A stretch of DNA of 51,119 nt, taken from the NCBI GenBank assembly GCA_011390515.1, contig JAABSJ010000013.1, positions 1-51,119 on the forward strand, in the 5' to 3' direction. The stretch's first letter is position 1. Every line of letters starts with the position of its first letter. Shown here piece by piece: positions 28,768 to 37,188 of this stretch. The position numbers and the translations under genes were made by a program. This stretch comes from Oscillatoria sp. (GTDB lineage: Bacteria; Cyanobacteriota; Cyanobacteriia; Cyanobacteriales; Laspinemataceae). The notes below the pieces were generated by a model. It did no database searches. It was not told where the DNA came from and saw only the letters and a program-made list of their open reading frames with translations.

Positions 28768-29832
28768 ATGTCACTGAAAAACGAAACAACGATTTTGGTC
28801 TTAACCGTGCTAGTTACCGTCAGTTTAGCCGGGGGAATTATCTGGGGGTTAATCCGAGGATTCGGCACACCCTTTGAATCGGAGCATTCAGCCCGGGGAG
28901 GGATTTCCTCTCAATCCACAGCCCCCTATCGATTCGATCCTGATGCGAGAATTAGCAGTTTTGCCGAAGTTCCTAACCTGCCTTCGGGACTGGCGACTTA
29001 TGGCGGGAGCACCAGTTGGGCACCGATTCGGGGAACCGTGGATCCGGTGATTCAAATGGTTCTGCCCCAGTTTAAATTGCGCTATACCCAGCATCCGACG
29101 AGACCCCCGGGTTCGGGAACGGCAATCGAGATGATGTTAGATAATCAGCTTGTTTTTGCTCAATCTTCTCGCTCAATTAGAGAAGAAGAACAGCAACGAG
29201 CTCAACAACTAGGATTTAGTCTAAAAGCGATTCCAGTGGCTTTAGATGGAATTGCAGTAGCAGTCAATCCAGACTTAAATATTCCTGGATTAACCTTAAC
29301 TCAACTTAAACAAATTTATACCGGGGAGATCTGGAATTGGAGTCAAGTGGGAGGACCAAATGTGGAGATTGTCCCCTATTCTCGGCGTCCGGAAAACAGT
29401 GGAACTATTGAATTTTTTATGGAAAATGTCATGGGTGGGGAGGCATTTGGGAGCAATGTGCAGTTTATGCGGACCACCACCCTAGCATTACGAGAAGTGG
29501 GCAGTCGCCTGGGAGGAATTTACTACGCTTCGGCCCCGGAGATTGTGGGACAATGTAGCGTCACCCCGATTGCGATCGCCGGACAAACCAATCGTCTGAT
29601 TCCCCCCTATCGAGAACCCTTCGTCCCTGCTGAAGATTGTCCAAACCGGCGAAATCAAGTGAATGCCGCAGCCTTTCAAAGTGGGGAATATCCCCTCACT
29701 CGCCGCTTGTTTGTGATCGTCAAAGAAAATGGTCAAATTGACCAACAACTCGCCGAAGCCTACGCTGCACTCCTCCTCACGGAACAGGGACAAGCCTTAA
29801 TCGAACAAGCGGGTTTTGTGAGAATTCGTTAA
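28768..29832 (+). CDS. PstS-like phosphate/substrate-binding protein, membrane-anchored
   Basis: This 354-residue protein has an N-terminal signal anchor (residues about 9-32, LVLTVLVTVSLAGGIIWGL) and a periplasmic PBP-like domain from about 85. Motifs include PPGSGTAIEMM, FAQSSRSI, VALDGIAVAVNPDLNIPGLTL, QIYTGEIWNWSQVGG and SRRPENSGT, which fit PstS-type oxyanion-binding proteins. No pst permease genes are near. In cyanobacteria such proteins occur next to Ser/Thr kinases, so it might be a sensor-type binding protein rather than a transporter part; that is inference. Confidence 0.85.
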   Translation: MSLKNETTILVLTVLVTVSLAGGIIWGLIRGFGTPFESEHSARGGISSQSTAPYRFDPDARISSFAEVPNLPSGLATYGGSTSWAPIRGTVDPVIQMVLPQFKLRYTQHPTRPPGSGTAIEMMLDNQLVFAQSSRSIREEEQQRAQQLGFSLKAIPVALDGIAVAVNPDLNIPGLTLTQLKQIYTGEIWNWSQVGGPNVEIVPYSRRPENSGTIEFFMENVMGGEAFGSNVQFMRTTTLALREVGSRLGGIYYASAPEIVGQCSVTPIAIAGQTNRLIPPYREPFVPAEDCPNRRNQVNAAAFQSGEYPLTRRLFVIVKENGQIDQQLAEAYAALLLTEQGQALIEQAGFVRIR

Positions 29833-30592
29833 TTAACCATTCCATCACTGCTGATGAGGAGTTCAGTACAACTGACATCAAGCACCTATTGCAACAACCG
29901 ACGCTTGATTTATCCCCCGCCGGTGTTGAGAATGGTGATCCTTGCCCCTTTTGGAGTCAGTTTGAGGGAAGGCAACAGATTCGGGTTGCTAGACTAACAG
30001 AGGTGGCTTCCGAGGTGATGGCAATCCGATCGCCTCTTTCAAGAAGGAGAAAGTCCCGAAAGGGTTGGGAAAGCAACTCATCTGGCAGAGGGCGACTCGT
30101 CCAGGTGAACTGTTGTGCAATGTTCTTGATCAGATTGCTGCACCCTAAACCTTTACCCGGACTGAATTAAAAGGAACTTCCCTTGTTTTTGAGTGCCTCC
30201 TTCTAATCCGGGCTAAATGGAGTACAGTAAAGATTGAGGAGAGAGTAGGGGTCTGAAAGTTCAGGTGGGTTCGATCAGGGTGTCGGAGGCGATCGCCTCA
30301 AACCTGAACATTTTTCCAAGTCCCTAGGTCATGTAGACCCCCGTCGAGGCGATGGGCCAGGGTAAAAGGGGTGGGTTGTGTGGGTACAATTTGTCACCTT
30401 ATTTTGACAAGGGGTTGACAGATTACCCCAGCTTTTCTGCTGATGATTTAGCGGGAAATTTTACTTTTTTTGTAAAGAAACATTACGTTTAAAGTCCTTG
30501 GGGCAATTCTTTAAATACTGCGAATCAGTTCGGGAATCATTAACTTAGTCAAACCCCAAATTGAACAGGTCAGTCATATTCTCTCTAAAACT
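29833..30592. other. Intergenic region upstream of the histidine kinase
   Basis: This 760-base gap contains no supported gene. An inverted repeat TTGTCA-N8-TGACAA lies at 30391-30410, followed by TTGACA at 30415-30420, which could be a -35 box, but no good -10 follows at the right distance. The 93-codon frame at 29889 starts with TTG and lacks any recognisable features. Confidence 0.5.
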
Positions 30593-33500
30593 ATGGAAAC
30601 CCTAAATTCTAAAATAAATATGAATCATCGTTTACCCAGCCAAATTATCCTCTATTTGGACCGCGAACATTTGTCGTCTTTATTTCAACTGCTGCACCAT
30701 GCCCTAGAAAGCAGTGGGTGGTTACGAGCTTTATTAGTGGTGGGAGACAATTTAGAATGGTGTCAAAAGCTCCAAAAAATTTGGTGTAAAACAGGGCAGA
30801 GGATTCCAGAGAAGGTGGAATCTGGAGTCGGGACATATCCGGTAAAAACGGCCATGACGCCCAGCCGGTTTTCCGTAGCTGAAGTGGAGGTGCAATCCAT
30901 GCCAAATGCACCCAGCCAGCCCAACTATCCCCTGGGCAAGTCCCAACGATTTGCGTCGGTTCCGGTGATTGCCCTTGGGGGAGTGGAAACGAGCATTCTG
31001 GCCCTGAGTTCCCATTTGAACGTCTGGATTCAAGTGGAACTGGATCAAGCTCACACCGAGGAAGAATTTGCAGGCATTGGGGAAGGGAATGAGCCGCGTA
31101 GTCGAGTATCAGTCGTGTTCGACCCAGAGGTAATCGTCCAGTTGCTCCGAAGCTCAACCCTGGCGACAGCAGTTCCTCACTGTTCCGGTTTAGAAGCGGG
31201 GGATCTAGAAAATGATGAGCGGGTATTGCGGCGGTTTTGGTTACATACGCTCCATATAATTTCTTCCCAAGACTCGGAGATTGCCGTTGCCGAAGAGAGT
31301 GCCAACCTTGTCGAGTCTAACCCGTTAGGGGAGAGGACGGCTCAAAACCGGGGATTTTCCCGGGGGAGAGAGGCTTTGCGATCGCCCGCTTATGAGTCCC
31401 TAACTCCTCAGCCAAATCAAGACTGCATCCCTCACCAGTCATCCTGGATCTCGTTTCCGAATCCGGGCTTTGATGGAGTGTTTTGGGACTGTCCCACGGG
31501 AATTGTTTACCACAGCATCGATGGCGGGATTGTCAAAGCCAATCCCGCCTTTTGTCAAATGACCGGGTATAGTCCGAGTCAACTGCGGTATTTAGATTCC
31601 CGGGCAATTTCCCATCCCGAAGATTTCGCAGCATTGTTGCGACTGATTCAACAAATGGTGCGAGAGGGCGTAAAACGGCAAACCCTACGCCAGCGTTACA
31701 TCTGCGCCAATGGTGAGTTGTTGGCAGCAGAGGTGACCCTCTGTCTGGTGGGGGAAGAAGAGGACGAGAGCTATTTTATGACCTTTGTCACGGATTTGAG
31801 CGATCGCGCCCGCGCCGAACAGGAAATCCAACAGCGGCGATCGCGGGAAATGCTCCTGAGTCGAATTTCCGCTAAAATCCGCTCCACGTTCGATCTGCCT
31901 ACCATTTTAAAACTCGGGGTCCAGGGTCTCAGACAAGCCCTAGAGACCGATCGCACCCTTGCCTTTCAGTTCTTAGCCGATGGCAGTGGCATCTGTATCG
32001 CCGAAGATGTGCAAAGGCCTTATCCATCCATCAAGGGACAATGGTTTCCCCCGGACTGTATGCCCCTTGCCCATCAAGATGCCTATCGGAATGGACATCT
32101 CGGGTCAGTTCCCGATATTCAGAATGCAGCCCTGAGCGATTGCTATCGAGAAATGCTCAACCAATTTCAAGTCCGCAGTTTTATGGGAGTCGCCATTGGG
32201 CGTAATAAAGAAGAGTCTATTATACCAGATCCTCTCGGCGTGAGAGAACTTCAGACGGGGGAAATCTTAGAGATTGACCCCCATGTTCTCCAATCTCCCA
32301 GTGTTTCTAACCTGTGGGGATTGCTCGTTGTCCATCACTGTCATGGTCCCCGACAATGGACAACGGACGAAAAGCAACTGGTGCAAGCGGTGGCAACTCA
32401 GATGGCGATCGCCATCGAACAAGCCAATCTCGTCCAACAATTACGGACCTACGCTCGGGAACTCGAAGATCGGGTCCAGCAGAGAACCACTACCCTAGCG
32501 CGATCGCTCCAATTCGAGCAACTGATTCGCCATTTAACCGAAACCCTCAGCAGTGCCACCGATGAAAACAGTGTCATCAGTGCAGCGGTACAAGGGCTTG
32601 TGGAAACTCTCGGGGTGGAGAGCTGTCATGCCCTATTGTGGGATGAGGCACAAGGAGTATATCAGGCCCAGGCATCATTTCTCAACCCCCTTTCGGACCA
32701 AGCGTTACCCGTTGCTACTCGCTTGGACTTTAATCAGATTTCCCCGGACTGTCGGACTGTGCTATTACAAGGGAAACTCTGTGTCTTAGATGCGGGACAG
32801 TGTGAGGGAAACGCCGATCGCCTCCTACCTGGGGATGAGAATTTCCACGGGTCCCCCCAGAACCTATGTTTCCAACAAACCCTGGTTCCGATCGCCGACG
32901 ATAGCGGTTCCATCGGCGCGTTAGGCATCATTCAACCCCAAGAAAAAGACTTTGATAGCGACGAGATTGAACTGGTGAAGCAGGTGGCCAAAGTTTGTGC
33001 GATCGCCATCCGCCAAGCCCGCCTGCTGAGAAAGGAACAGTCCTCCCGTCTGAGTGCTGACTACTTTCGGTCTTTTCTGCGTCAATCCAGTGATATCTTT
33101 GTCGAATATGATACCCAACTGCGTTATCTCTCGATTAACGCGGCAGGCGCAGCCTTCTTTGGTCTCACTCGTGAACAGATGACGGGGAAAACCAATCGAG
33201 AACTGAACGCCAACGCTGCTGAGGCGATCGAACCCCTGCTGCGTCATGTCTATGAAACAGGCGATCGCGTTTTAGTCAGTCATGAGATTACTTTCCCCAT
33301 TGGCAACAAAACCCTAGAAACCGTCTACTCTCCCGTCTCCGACGAAACCGGCTCAATCCATCGGATCATTGCGATCGCCCGAGATGTCAGTGAATTTCGT
33401 CACCAATGGCAGCGCCTGCAAGAGCAAAATCAAGAACTAGCCGCCATCAACCGGCTCAAAGAAGAGTTCATTGCCACCACTTCTCATGAACTGCGCACCC

Positions 33501-34273
33501 CCTTAACCGCCATTCTCGGCTTTTCCAGCGTCCTTTTAGAGGAATCCTTCGGTTCATTAAACGGTAAACAAAAAATTTACCTTGACCGGATTCATATCAG
33601 CGGACAACACTTGTTATCCCTGATTAATGATATCCTAGACCTCTCCCGTATTGAAGCCGATCGCCTGGAACTCGAACCCCAACTTGTTTATATTTGCGAT
33701 ATTTGTCAGGGTCTCGTCAGCTTGATTCAAGAGCGGATCGCTAATCACGGCTTACAGTTTCAGATGGAAGTAGACCCCTCCCTCGAATGTATGGTGGTTG
33801 ACCCGCGCCGCCTCAAACAAATGCTCCTTAACCTTCTCACTAACGCTATTAAATTCACCCCAGAAGGTGAGGTCGGCTTGAAAATTTATCGGACTCCTGC
33901 CCATGAAACTCCCGACGGTAGGGATGGCAAGTCAAAAGCTGGAGACAAGGCGATATCGAAGTCCGTGCGGAACACCCTCACTCGCCCGCATGATTGGATT
34001 CACTTTGTGGTCTGGGATACGGGGATTGGCATTGACGAGCGCGATCGTCCGAGGTTGTTTTCTCCCTTCTCCCAAATTGATTCTTCTCTCACTCGCAAAT
34101 ATCAAGGGAGTGGTCTGGGGTTAGCCATTACCCGAAAATTAGTCGAACTCCACGGAGGATGGATTTCTCTCACCTCTCACCCCAATCAAGGCTCAACGTT
34201 TAGTATCACCTTACCGTTATACGAATCCGCCACCGAAATTCTCCTAGATGCCCTCAAAAATGGCAGCGTCTAA
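30593..34273 (+). CDS. Multidomain sensor histidine kinase (PAS-GAF-GAF-PAS-HisKA-HATPase)
   Basis: This 1226-residue cytoplasmic protein has an unrecognised N-terminal region (1 to about 290). It is followed by PAS (about 297-400, IVYHSIDGGIVKANPAF), a phytochrome-like GAF (about 430-620), a second GAF (about 640-805) and PAS (about 820-935). HisKA follows with His965 in ATTSHELRTPL, then HATPase_c with LLNLLTNAIKF, WDTGIGID and GSGLGLAIT. It should autophosphorylate and pass phosphate to a response regulator that is not adjacent. In GAF1, Cys517 in LSDCYREMLNQFQVRS aligns with the bilin-binding Cys of cyanobacteriochromes, but the next residue is Tyr instead of His. ATG 30593 is used; ATG 30620 is possible. 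It converges on the Crp-like gene. Confidence 0.92.
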   Translation: METLNSKINMNHRLPSQIILYLDREHLSSLFQLLHHALESSGWLRALLVVGDNLEWCQKLQKIWCKTGQRIPEKVESGVGTYPVKTAMTPSRFSVAEVEVQSMPNAPSQPNYPLGKSQRFASVPVIALGGVETSILALSSHLNVWIQVELDQAHTEEEFAGIGEGNEPRSRVSVVFDPEVIVQLLRSSTLATAVPHCSGLEAGDLENDERVLRRFWLHTLHIISSQDSEIAVAEESANLVESNPLGERTAQNRGFSRGREALRSPAYESLTPQPNQDCIPHQSSWISFPNPGFDGVFWDCPTGIVYHSIDGGIVKANPAFCQMTGYSPSQLRYLDSRAISHPEDFAALLRLIQQMVREGVKRQTLRQRYICANGELLAAEVTLCLVGEEEDESYFMTFVTDLSDRARAEQEIQQRRSREMLLSRISAKIRSTFDLPTILKLGVQGLRQALETDRTLAFQFLADGSGICIAEDVQRPYPSIKGQWFPPDCMPLAHQDAYRNGHLGSVPDIQNAALSDCYREMLNQFQVRSFMGVAIGRNKEESIIPDPLGVRELQTGEILEIDPHVLQSPSVSNLWGLLVVHHCHGPRQWTTDEKQLVQAVATQMAIAIEQANLVQQLRTYARELEDRVQQRTTTLARSLQFEQLIRHLTETLSSATDENSVISAAVQGLVETLGVESCHALLWDEAQGVYQAQASFLNPLSDQALPVATRLDFNQISPDCRTVLLQGKLCVLDAGQCEGNADRLLPGDENFHGSPQNLCFQQTLVPIADDSGSIGALGIIQPQEKDFDSDEIELVKQVAKVCAIAIRQARLLRKEQSSRLSADYFRSFLRQSSDIFVEYDTQLRYLSINAAGAAFFGLTREQMTGKTNRELNANAAEAIEPLLRHVYETGDRVLVSHEITFPIGNKTLETVYSPVSDETGSIHRIIAIARDVSEFRHQWQRLQEQNQELAAINRLKEEFIATTSHELRTPLTAILGFSSVLLEESFGSLNGKQKIYLDRIHISGQHLLSLINDILDLSRIEADRLELEPQLVYICDICQGLVSLIQERIANHGLQFQMEVDPSLECMVVDPRRLKQMLLNLLTNAIKFTPEGEVGLKIYRTPAHETPDGRDGKSKAGDKAISKSVRNTLTRPHDWIHFVVWDTGIGIDERDRPRLFSPFSQIDSSLTRKYQGSGLGLAITRKLVELHGGWISLTSHPNQGSTFSITLPLYESATEILLDALKNGSV

Positions 34274-34281
34274 TCTGGAAC

Positions 34282-34342
34282 TGGGTTCTCGCAGTCAGAA
34301 CCCACACCCTTTCCAAACGGAATGCTACCCCAGGTGTGGGTT
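34282..34342. terminator. Two overlapping hairpins between convergent genes
   Basis: TGGGTTCT (34282-34289) pairs with AGAACCCA (34297-34304). AACCCACACC (34299-34308) pairs with GGTGTGGGTT (34333-34342). The two share bases 34299-34304, so they exclude each other. The site probably separates the kinase and Crp-like transcripts. Confidence 0.5.
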
Positions 34343-34360
34343 AAAATGGATCTGAAACCG

Positions 34361-35200
34361 TTACCGGGGGGGTAACCCAATTAAGTGACTCTCCCCGACG
34401 TGAATCAACCCTTCCGCCCGTAATTTGCCCATTAATCGCGTCACGGTTACCCGAGTTGAACCGATCGCACTGCCAATCTGAGCATGAGTTAAATTCCAAG
34501 GCAGGTAATACCCACTCACCCCCTCTCCTTCAGGCTCATCCCCCATCGCTTGACCATGTTCATCAATCAGTAAGGTCAAAAATCCCAACAGTCTGGCGAT
34601 CGTGCGTCGCTGTCCCAAAATTCCCAACCACATCAGCTTCCGTTGGTGTTGATACCGAAACGCATCCAGGACCTGTTGTCGAAATAACGGCCACTGATCT
34701 AAATCCGGCCAGTACATCCACATCACCGAGGTTTGGTCAATGTGAGCGTAGGCTTCAAACGTACAAAACGTCTCCCTAGCTACTTCAAAGGGTTGACCCT
34801 GACTCACAAACCCTAAAAAGGTTTCGGCGTTTTCCCCTTTGTCTTCCCCTAGGACGGGGACGGTATTGAGTTTCGAGCCTTGAGCCGGAAATTCCCCAGG
34901 GGTCGGGGAGAGCTTAGGCGATATTAAAAGGGTGGCGACTTCGACTGGGGGCAAGTCGGCGTCAGGGAGATTGTCCCCGGTCCTTTTCCGGGATGAAACC
35001 CGGAGGGAATTGGAGCTATCTTTGGCAACTCCCACCAACCGGACGGCTCCTGATATCACTAAATATACTAATCCAGGACGGGTGGGAATTCGTTCTTCTT
35101 TCCGAAAGGTCCGACATCGATAATGTTGTTCAGCCCACTCCAAAATCGGTTGGTGAGTTAAAAAAGGCCGAGAGGGTTGGTCCGGTTCAGATGAATACAT
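34361..35200 (-). CDS. Crp/Fnr-type transcriptional regulator with insertion
   Basis: This 279-residue protein ends in a winged helix-turn-helix of Crp type: WNLTHAQIGSAIGSTRVTVTRLMGKLRAEGLI, about residues 235-268, which fits the NtcA-like recognition-helix pattern. The N-terminal cyclic-nucleotide-binding-like barrel starts around residue 25 (RTFRKEERIPTRPGLVYLVISGAVRLV). It is interrupted by a polar insertion of about 60-70 residues (roughly 60-128) before barrel sequence resumes (FLGFVSQGQPFEVA). The usual cAMP-binding residues are not evident, so the ligand is unknown. AGG lies four bases upstream of the ATG. Confidence 0.85.
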   Translation of the reverse strand: MYSSEPDQPSRPFLTHQPILEWAEQHYRCRTFRKEERIPTRPGLVYLVISGAVRLVGVAKDSSNSLRVSSRKRTGDNLPDADLPPVEVATLLISPKLSPTPGEFPAQGSKLNTVPVLGEDKGENAETFLGFVSQGQPFEVARETFCTFEAYAHIDQTSVMWMYWPDLDQWPLFRQQVLDAFRYQHQRKLMWLGILGQRRTIARLLGFLTLLIDEHGQAMGDEPEGEGVSGYYLPWNLTHAQIGSAIGSTRVTVTRLMGKLRAEGLIHVGESHLIGLPPR

Positions 35201-35672
35201 ACCTAAAATTTTTGCAGGATTTGGCTCGACGCATCAAAGCAGATGATGCGGTGGCGATGCAAATACTCCCTTCTCTAAAACGTCATAAACTCTTGAACAT
35301 CGTTGATAACGTTGACCATGATTCGGGATCAACCGCATAAAAATAGGCGGGTTTTTCCCCACCTGTAGCCTTCGCGATTCCCAGATCCTAAACCGACTCG
35401 GTTTTGAAACAGGTTCCGGGGATGTAAGACACCGGGGAGTTCAGGATAATGTGTCATCGGTTTAGACCGATCGCGCTTTAACAGTTCTCGGTTCATATTA
35501 AAATAAGCTGGGATCCAAAAATTAGGGTAGCCCATATTACTGAACCCCCTCTGACTTGTCCGGTTACTTTTGGCCCAGTTTTCTCCGGTGATGGATTGAA
35601 TGGCTTGGGCTCTCTAATTCTCCTGGGAACCCCACCGGACTCGACGCACCGACTCTCTCGCCCCCTCCCCTG
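35201..35672. other. Divergent intergenic region
   Basis: This 472-base gap lies between the Crp-like and DALR genes and should hold both promoters. No gene, strong hairpin or tandem repeat was recognised. Confidence 0.45.
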
Positions 35673-36560
35673 ATGATGGTTCAACCCTTGGCGATCGCCC
35701 CCCTACTCCTAGCCCAACTCCAACAAGCCATCCCCTCATCTTTGGCACCGGGCGATCGCTCCAGTGGGTCAGGCCCCTTGACTTGGCCCCAGTCTATCCC
35801 CCTCTATCGCGCCAAAGATGCCCAACGGATCCTTTATATTTCCCCCATCGCCCTCCAACTGGCGAAACAGGGGTCTATGCCCCCACTAGAAATTGCCCAG
35901 GCGATCGCCCAGGGTTTCCCAGACTCCAGGCCCCCAGACCGAGCATTTCCCATTAGGGCCAACCACTGGATCCTAAGCGTAGTTCCTCCGGGCAAACTGT
36001 ACCTTGAACTCACAGACCCTGGGATTGCGACTTGGTTACAACAGGCCCTGCTTTGGGACTTCCAACCGGACCCCACTCCAGACCCAGGACCCTTGCCCCC
36101 CTCGGACTCCCGCGATTTATTTCCGATTCAGTACGCCCATGCCCGGTGTTGCGCCCTGTTACGGTTGGCTCACCGCGAGGGCTTGATTACCCTGGAAACC
36201 CCCGCCCATCCCGGTATGGGCTCGCTGACTGCACCGGATCCGATCCCCTGGTTGGAGTCCCCAACCCACCTCAAACCCCATCATCCTGCCGAACGCGCCT
36301 TAATTTCTCGGGCGATCGCCACCGTAGACGCCCTCAGTTCTCCCCTTTCTCCCCCCCAAATTACTAGCCGATACCCTGTCGCTACTCTCTTAAGTCAGGA
36401 TTTCCTGACTTTTCACGCTCAATGTCAAATTTGGGGATCCGTGCAATCCCAGGACCCTAATTTAGCCCAAGCCCGATTCGGGTTAATTTCCCTCACCCAA
36501 AAAATACTGAAACGCTTGCTGGAAAAAGACTTGAGCAGCTTTGCCCCCTTGGAACTTTAG
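35673..36560 (+). CDS. DALR anticodon-binding-domain protein (ArgRS-like without catalytic core)
   Basis: This 295-residue protein resembles the ends of arginyl-tRNA synthetase joined without the middle. Residues about 45-130 match the N-terminal additional domain (ISPIALQLAKQG ... PLEIAQAIAQGF). Residues about 155-295 match the DALR anticodon-binding domain (FPIQYAHARCCALLRLA and the helical C-terminus). No HIGH or KMSKS motif and no Rossmann catalytic fold are present, and the length is about half that of ArgRS. It might bind tRNA-Arg or act as a regulator; the function is unknown. Two adjacent ATGs (35673, 35676) could start it. Confidence 0.82.
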   Translation: MMVQPLAIAPLLLAQLQQAIPSSLAPGDRSSGSGPLTWPQSIPLYRAKDAQRILYISPIALQLAKQGSMPPLEIAQAIAQGFPDSRPPDRAFPIRANHWILSVVPPGKLYLELTDPGIATWLQQALLWDFQPDPTPDPGPLPPSDSRDLFPIQYAHARCCALLRLAHREGLITLETPAHPGMGSLTAPDPIPWLESPTHLKPHHPAERALISRAIATVDALSSPLSPPQITSRYPVATLLSQDFLTFHAQCQIWGSVQSQDPNLAQARFGLISLTQKILKRLLEKDLSSFAPLEL

Positions 36561-36633
36561 CCCAGAGACCTCCGTCTGGGAAACTGAACTCAAAAAAATG
36601 TCACAAAATTCTCAAGAAAGTTTGTTGAGGGGG

Positions 36634-36662
36634 GTGACAAATCCGCTTGGGTTCGATATATT
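36634..36662 (+). promoter_or_regulatory. Sigma70-type promoter for small RNA candidate
   Basis: GTGACA (36634-36639) and TATATT (36657-36662) are separated by exactly 17 bases, close to consensus. Transcription would begin near 36668-36670. Confidence 0.55.
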
Positions 36663-36667
36663 AACAG

Positions 36668-36735
36668 GTGTGTGAGGAGCGAACCAGATAAGGGCACCGA
36701 GACGAAACACGGCCAGTCGTCGGTGCCCTTTCTGC
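36668..36735 (+). ncRNA. Candidate small RNA of about 65-75 nt
   Basis: The promoter at 36634-36662 points into a segment with a single-stranded 5' part (GTGTGTGAGGAGCGAACCAG) and a perfect 11-bp hairpin, AAGGGCACCGA (36690-36700) with TCGGTGCCCTT (36720-36730), closed inside by GAC/GTC pairs. The hairpin is followed by TCTGC rather than a long T-run, but AATTTTT comes at 36740. GAGGAG in the unpaired part could act as a decoy or pairing site. No protein is encoded. It could instead be the 3' UTR and terminator of the DALR gene, which stops 130 bases upstream. The family was not recognised. Confidence 0.45.
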
Positions 36736-36814
36736 TGCAAATTTTTAAAACTCGACAAAAACCCACAGGTTTATGGGGGAGATAGGAGAGATAGGGGAGA
36801 TGGGTCCGATGTTC

Positions 36815-36976
36815 GTAGTAACGACTTCAGTCGTTTCCGCGTTACTTGGCATCAGCCCAGTAACGCCCATGTCAGGCCCGGCCTCCAGTCCCCAACCCAG
36901 CAGGTGGTAGACCCTCGGATTGCTCGTGTTATGGCTTAAGCCATAACACGAGAGCAACGACTGAAGTCGTTACTAC
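36815..36976. repeat. 162-bp element with 21-bp perfect terminal inverted repeats
   Basis: The arm 36815-36835 (contains AACGACTTCAGTCGTT, itself a near-palindrome) is repeated inverted without mismatch at 36956-36976. Inside, 36923-36952 is a perfect 30-bp palindrome. The GTAGTAACGACTTCAGTCG arm is, from memory, a frequent dispersed repeat in cyanobacteria. It looks like a small non-autonomous element. Confidence 0.75.
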
Positions 36977-37011
36977 AAACAGGAAGAAACTACTTCAATC
37001 GTGACATAGAA

Positions 37012-37160
37012 TATCTTCTTAGGGTATTCCCACAAATAAATCGTCCACATCCGATGATTAAGGACCTAACAAGTCTCTTTTAGCCCGCGCCCGCGGGCTT
37101 CGTCTGCGAGTGCCCCACCCTTGAGGGTGTGGGTATTGGAGATTTTATTTTTTGGAGTTC
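37012..37160. repeat. Structured repeat copy 2
   Basis: This matches the copy at about 1611-1758 along its length, in the same orientation. Its first hairpin is AGCCCGCG-CC-CGCGGGCT (37082-37099); the second is of the CCCCACCCT/AGGGTGTGGG type. The tail TTTTATTTTTTGGAGTTC (37143-37160) is identical in both copies. The differences in the first stem are compensatory. Confidence 0.75.
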
Positions 37161-37188
37161 CCCCAATCTCCCCCACCCTTCCTCTGAG

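Larger units (their letters stand above)
36561..37188. other. Intergenic region with small-RNA candidate and two repeat elements
   Basis: This 628-base gap holds, from left to right, the promoter and small RNA candidate (36634-36735), a short GGGGAGATA microsatellite (about 36775-36803), the TIR element 36815-36976 and structured repeat copy 2 (37012-37160). No protein gene is supported. Confidence 0.7.

Noticed and set aside
29889..30170. 93-codon plus-strand frame
   Set aside because: TTG start without Shine-Dalgarno and an unremarkable product; the gap is more likely regulatory.
30391..30440. Promoter for the histidine kinase at TTGACA 30415
   Set aside because: No acceptable -10 box at 16-18 bases; only the -35-like box and a nearby inverted repeat are present.
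36665..36690. Yfr1-like motif CTCCTCACAC on the minus strand
   Set aside because: Yfr1 needs a 3' terminator hairpin right after the motif; on the minus strand the hairpin lies before it and no terminator follows.
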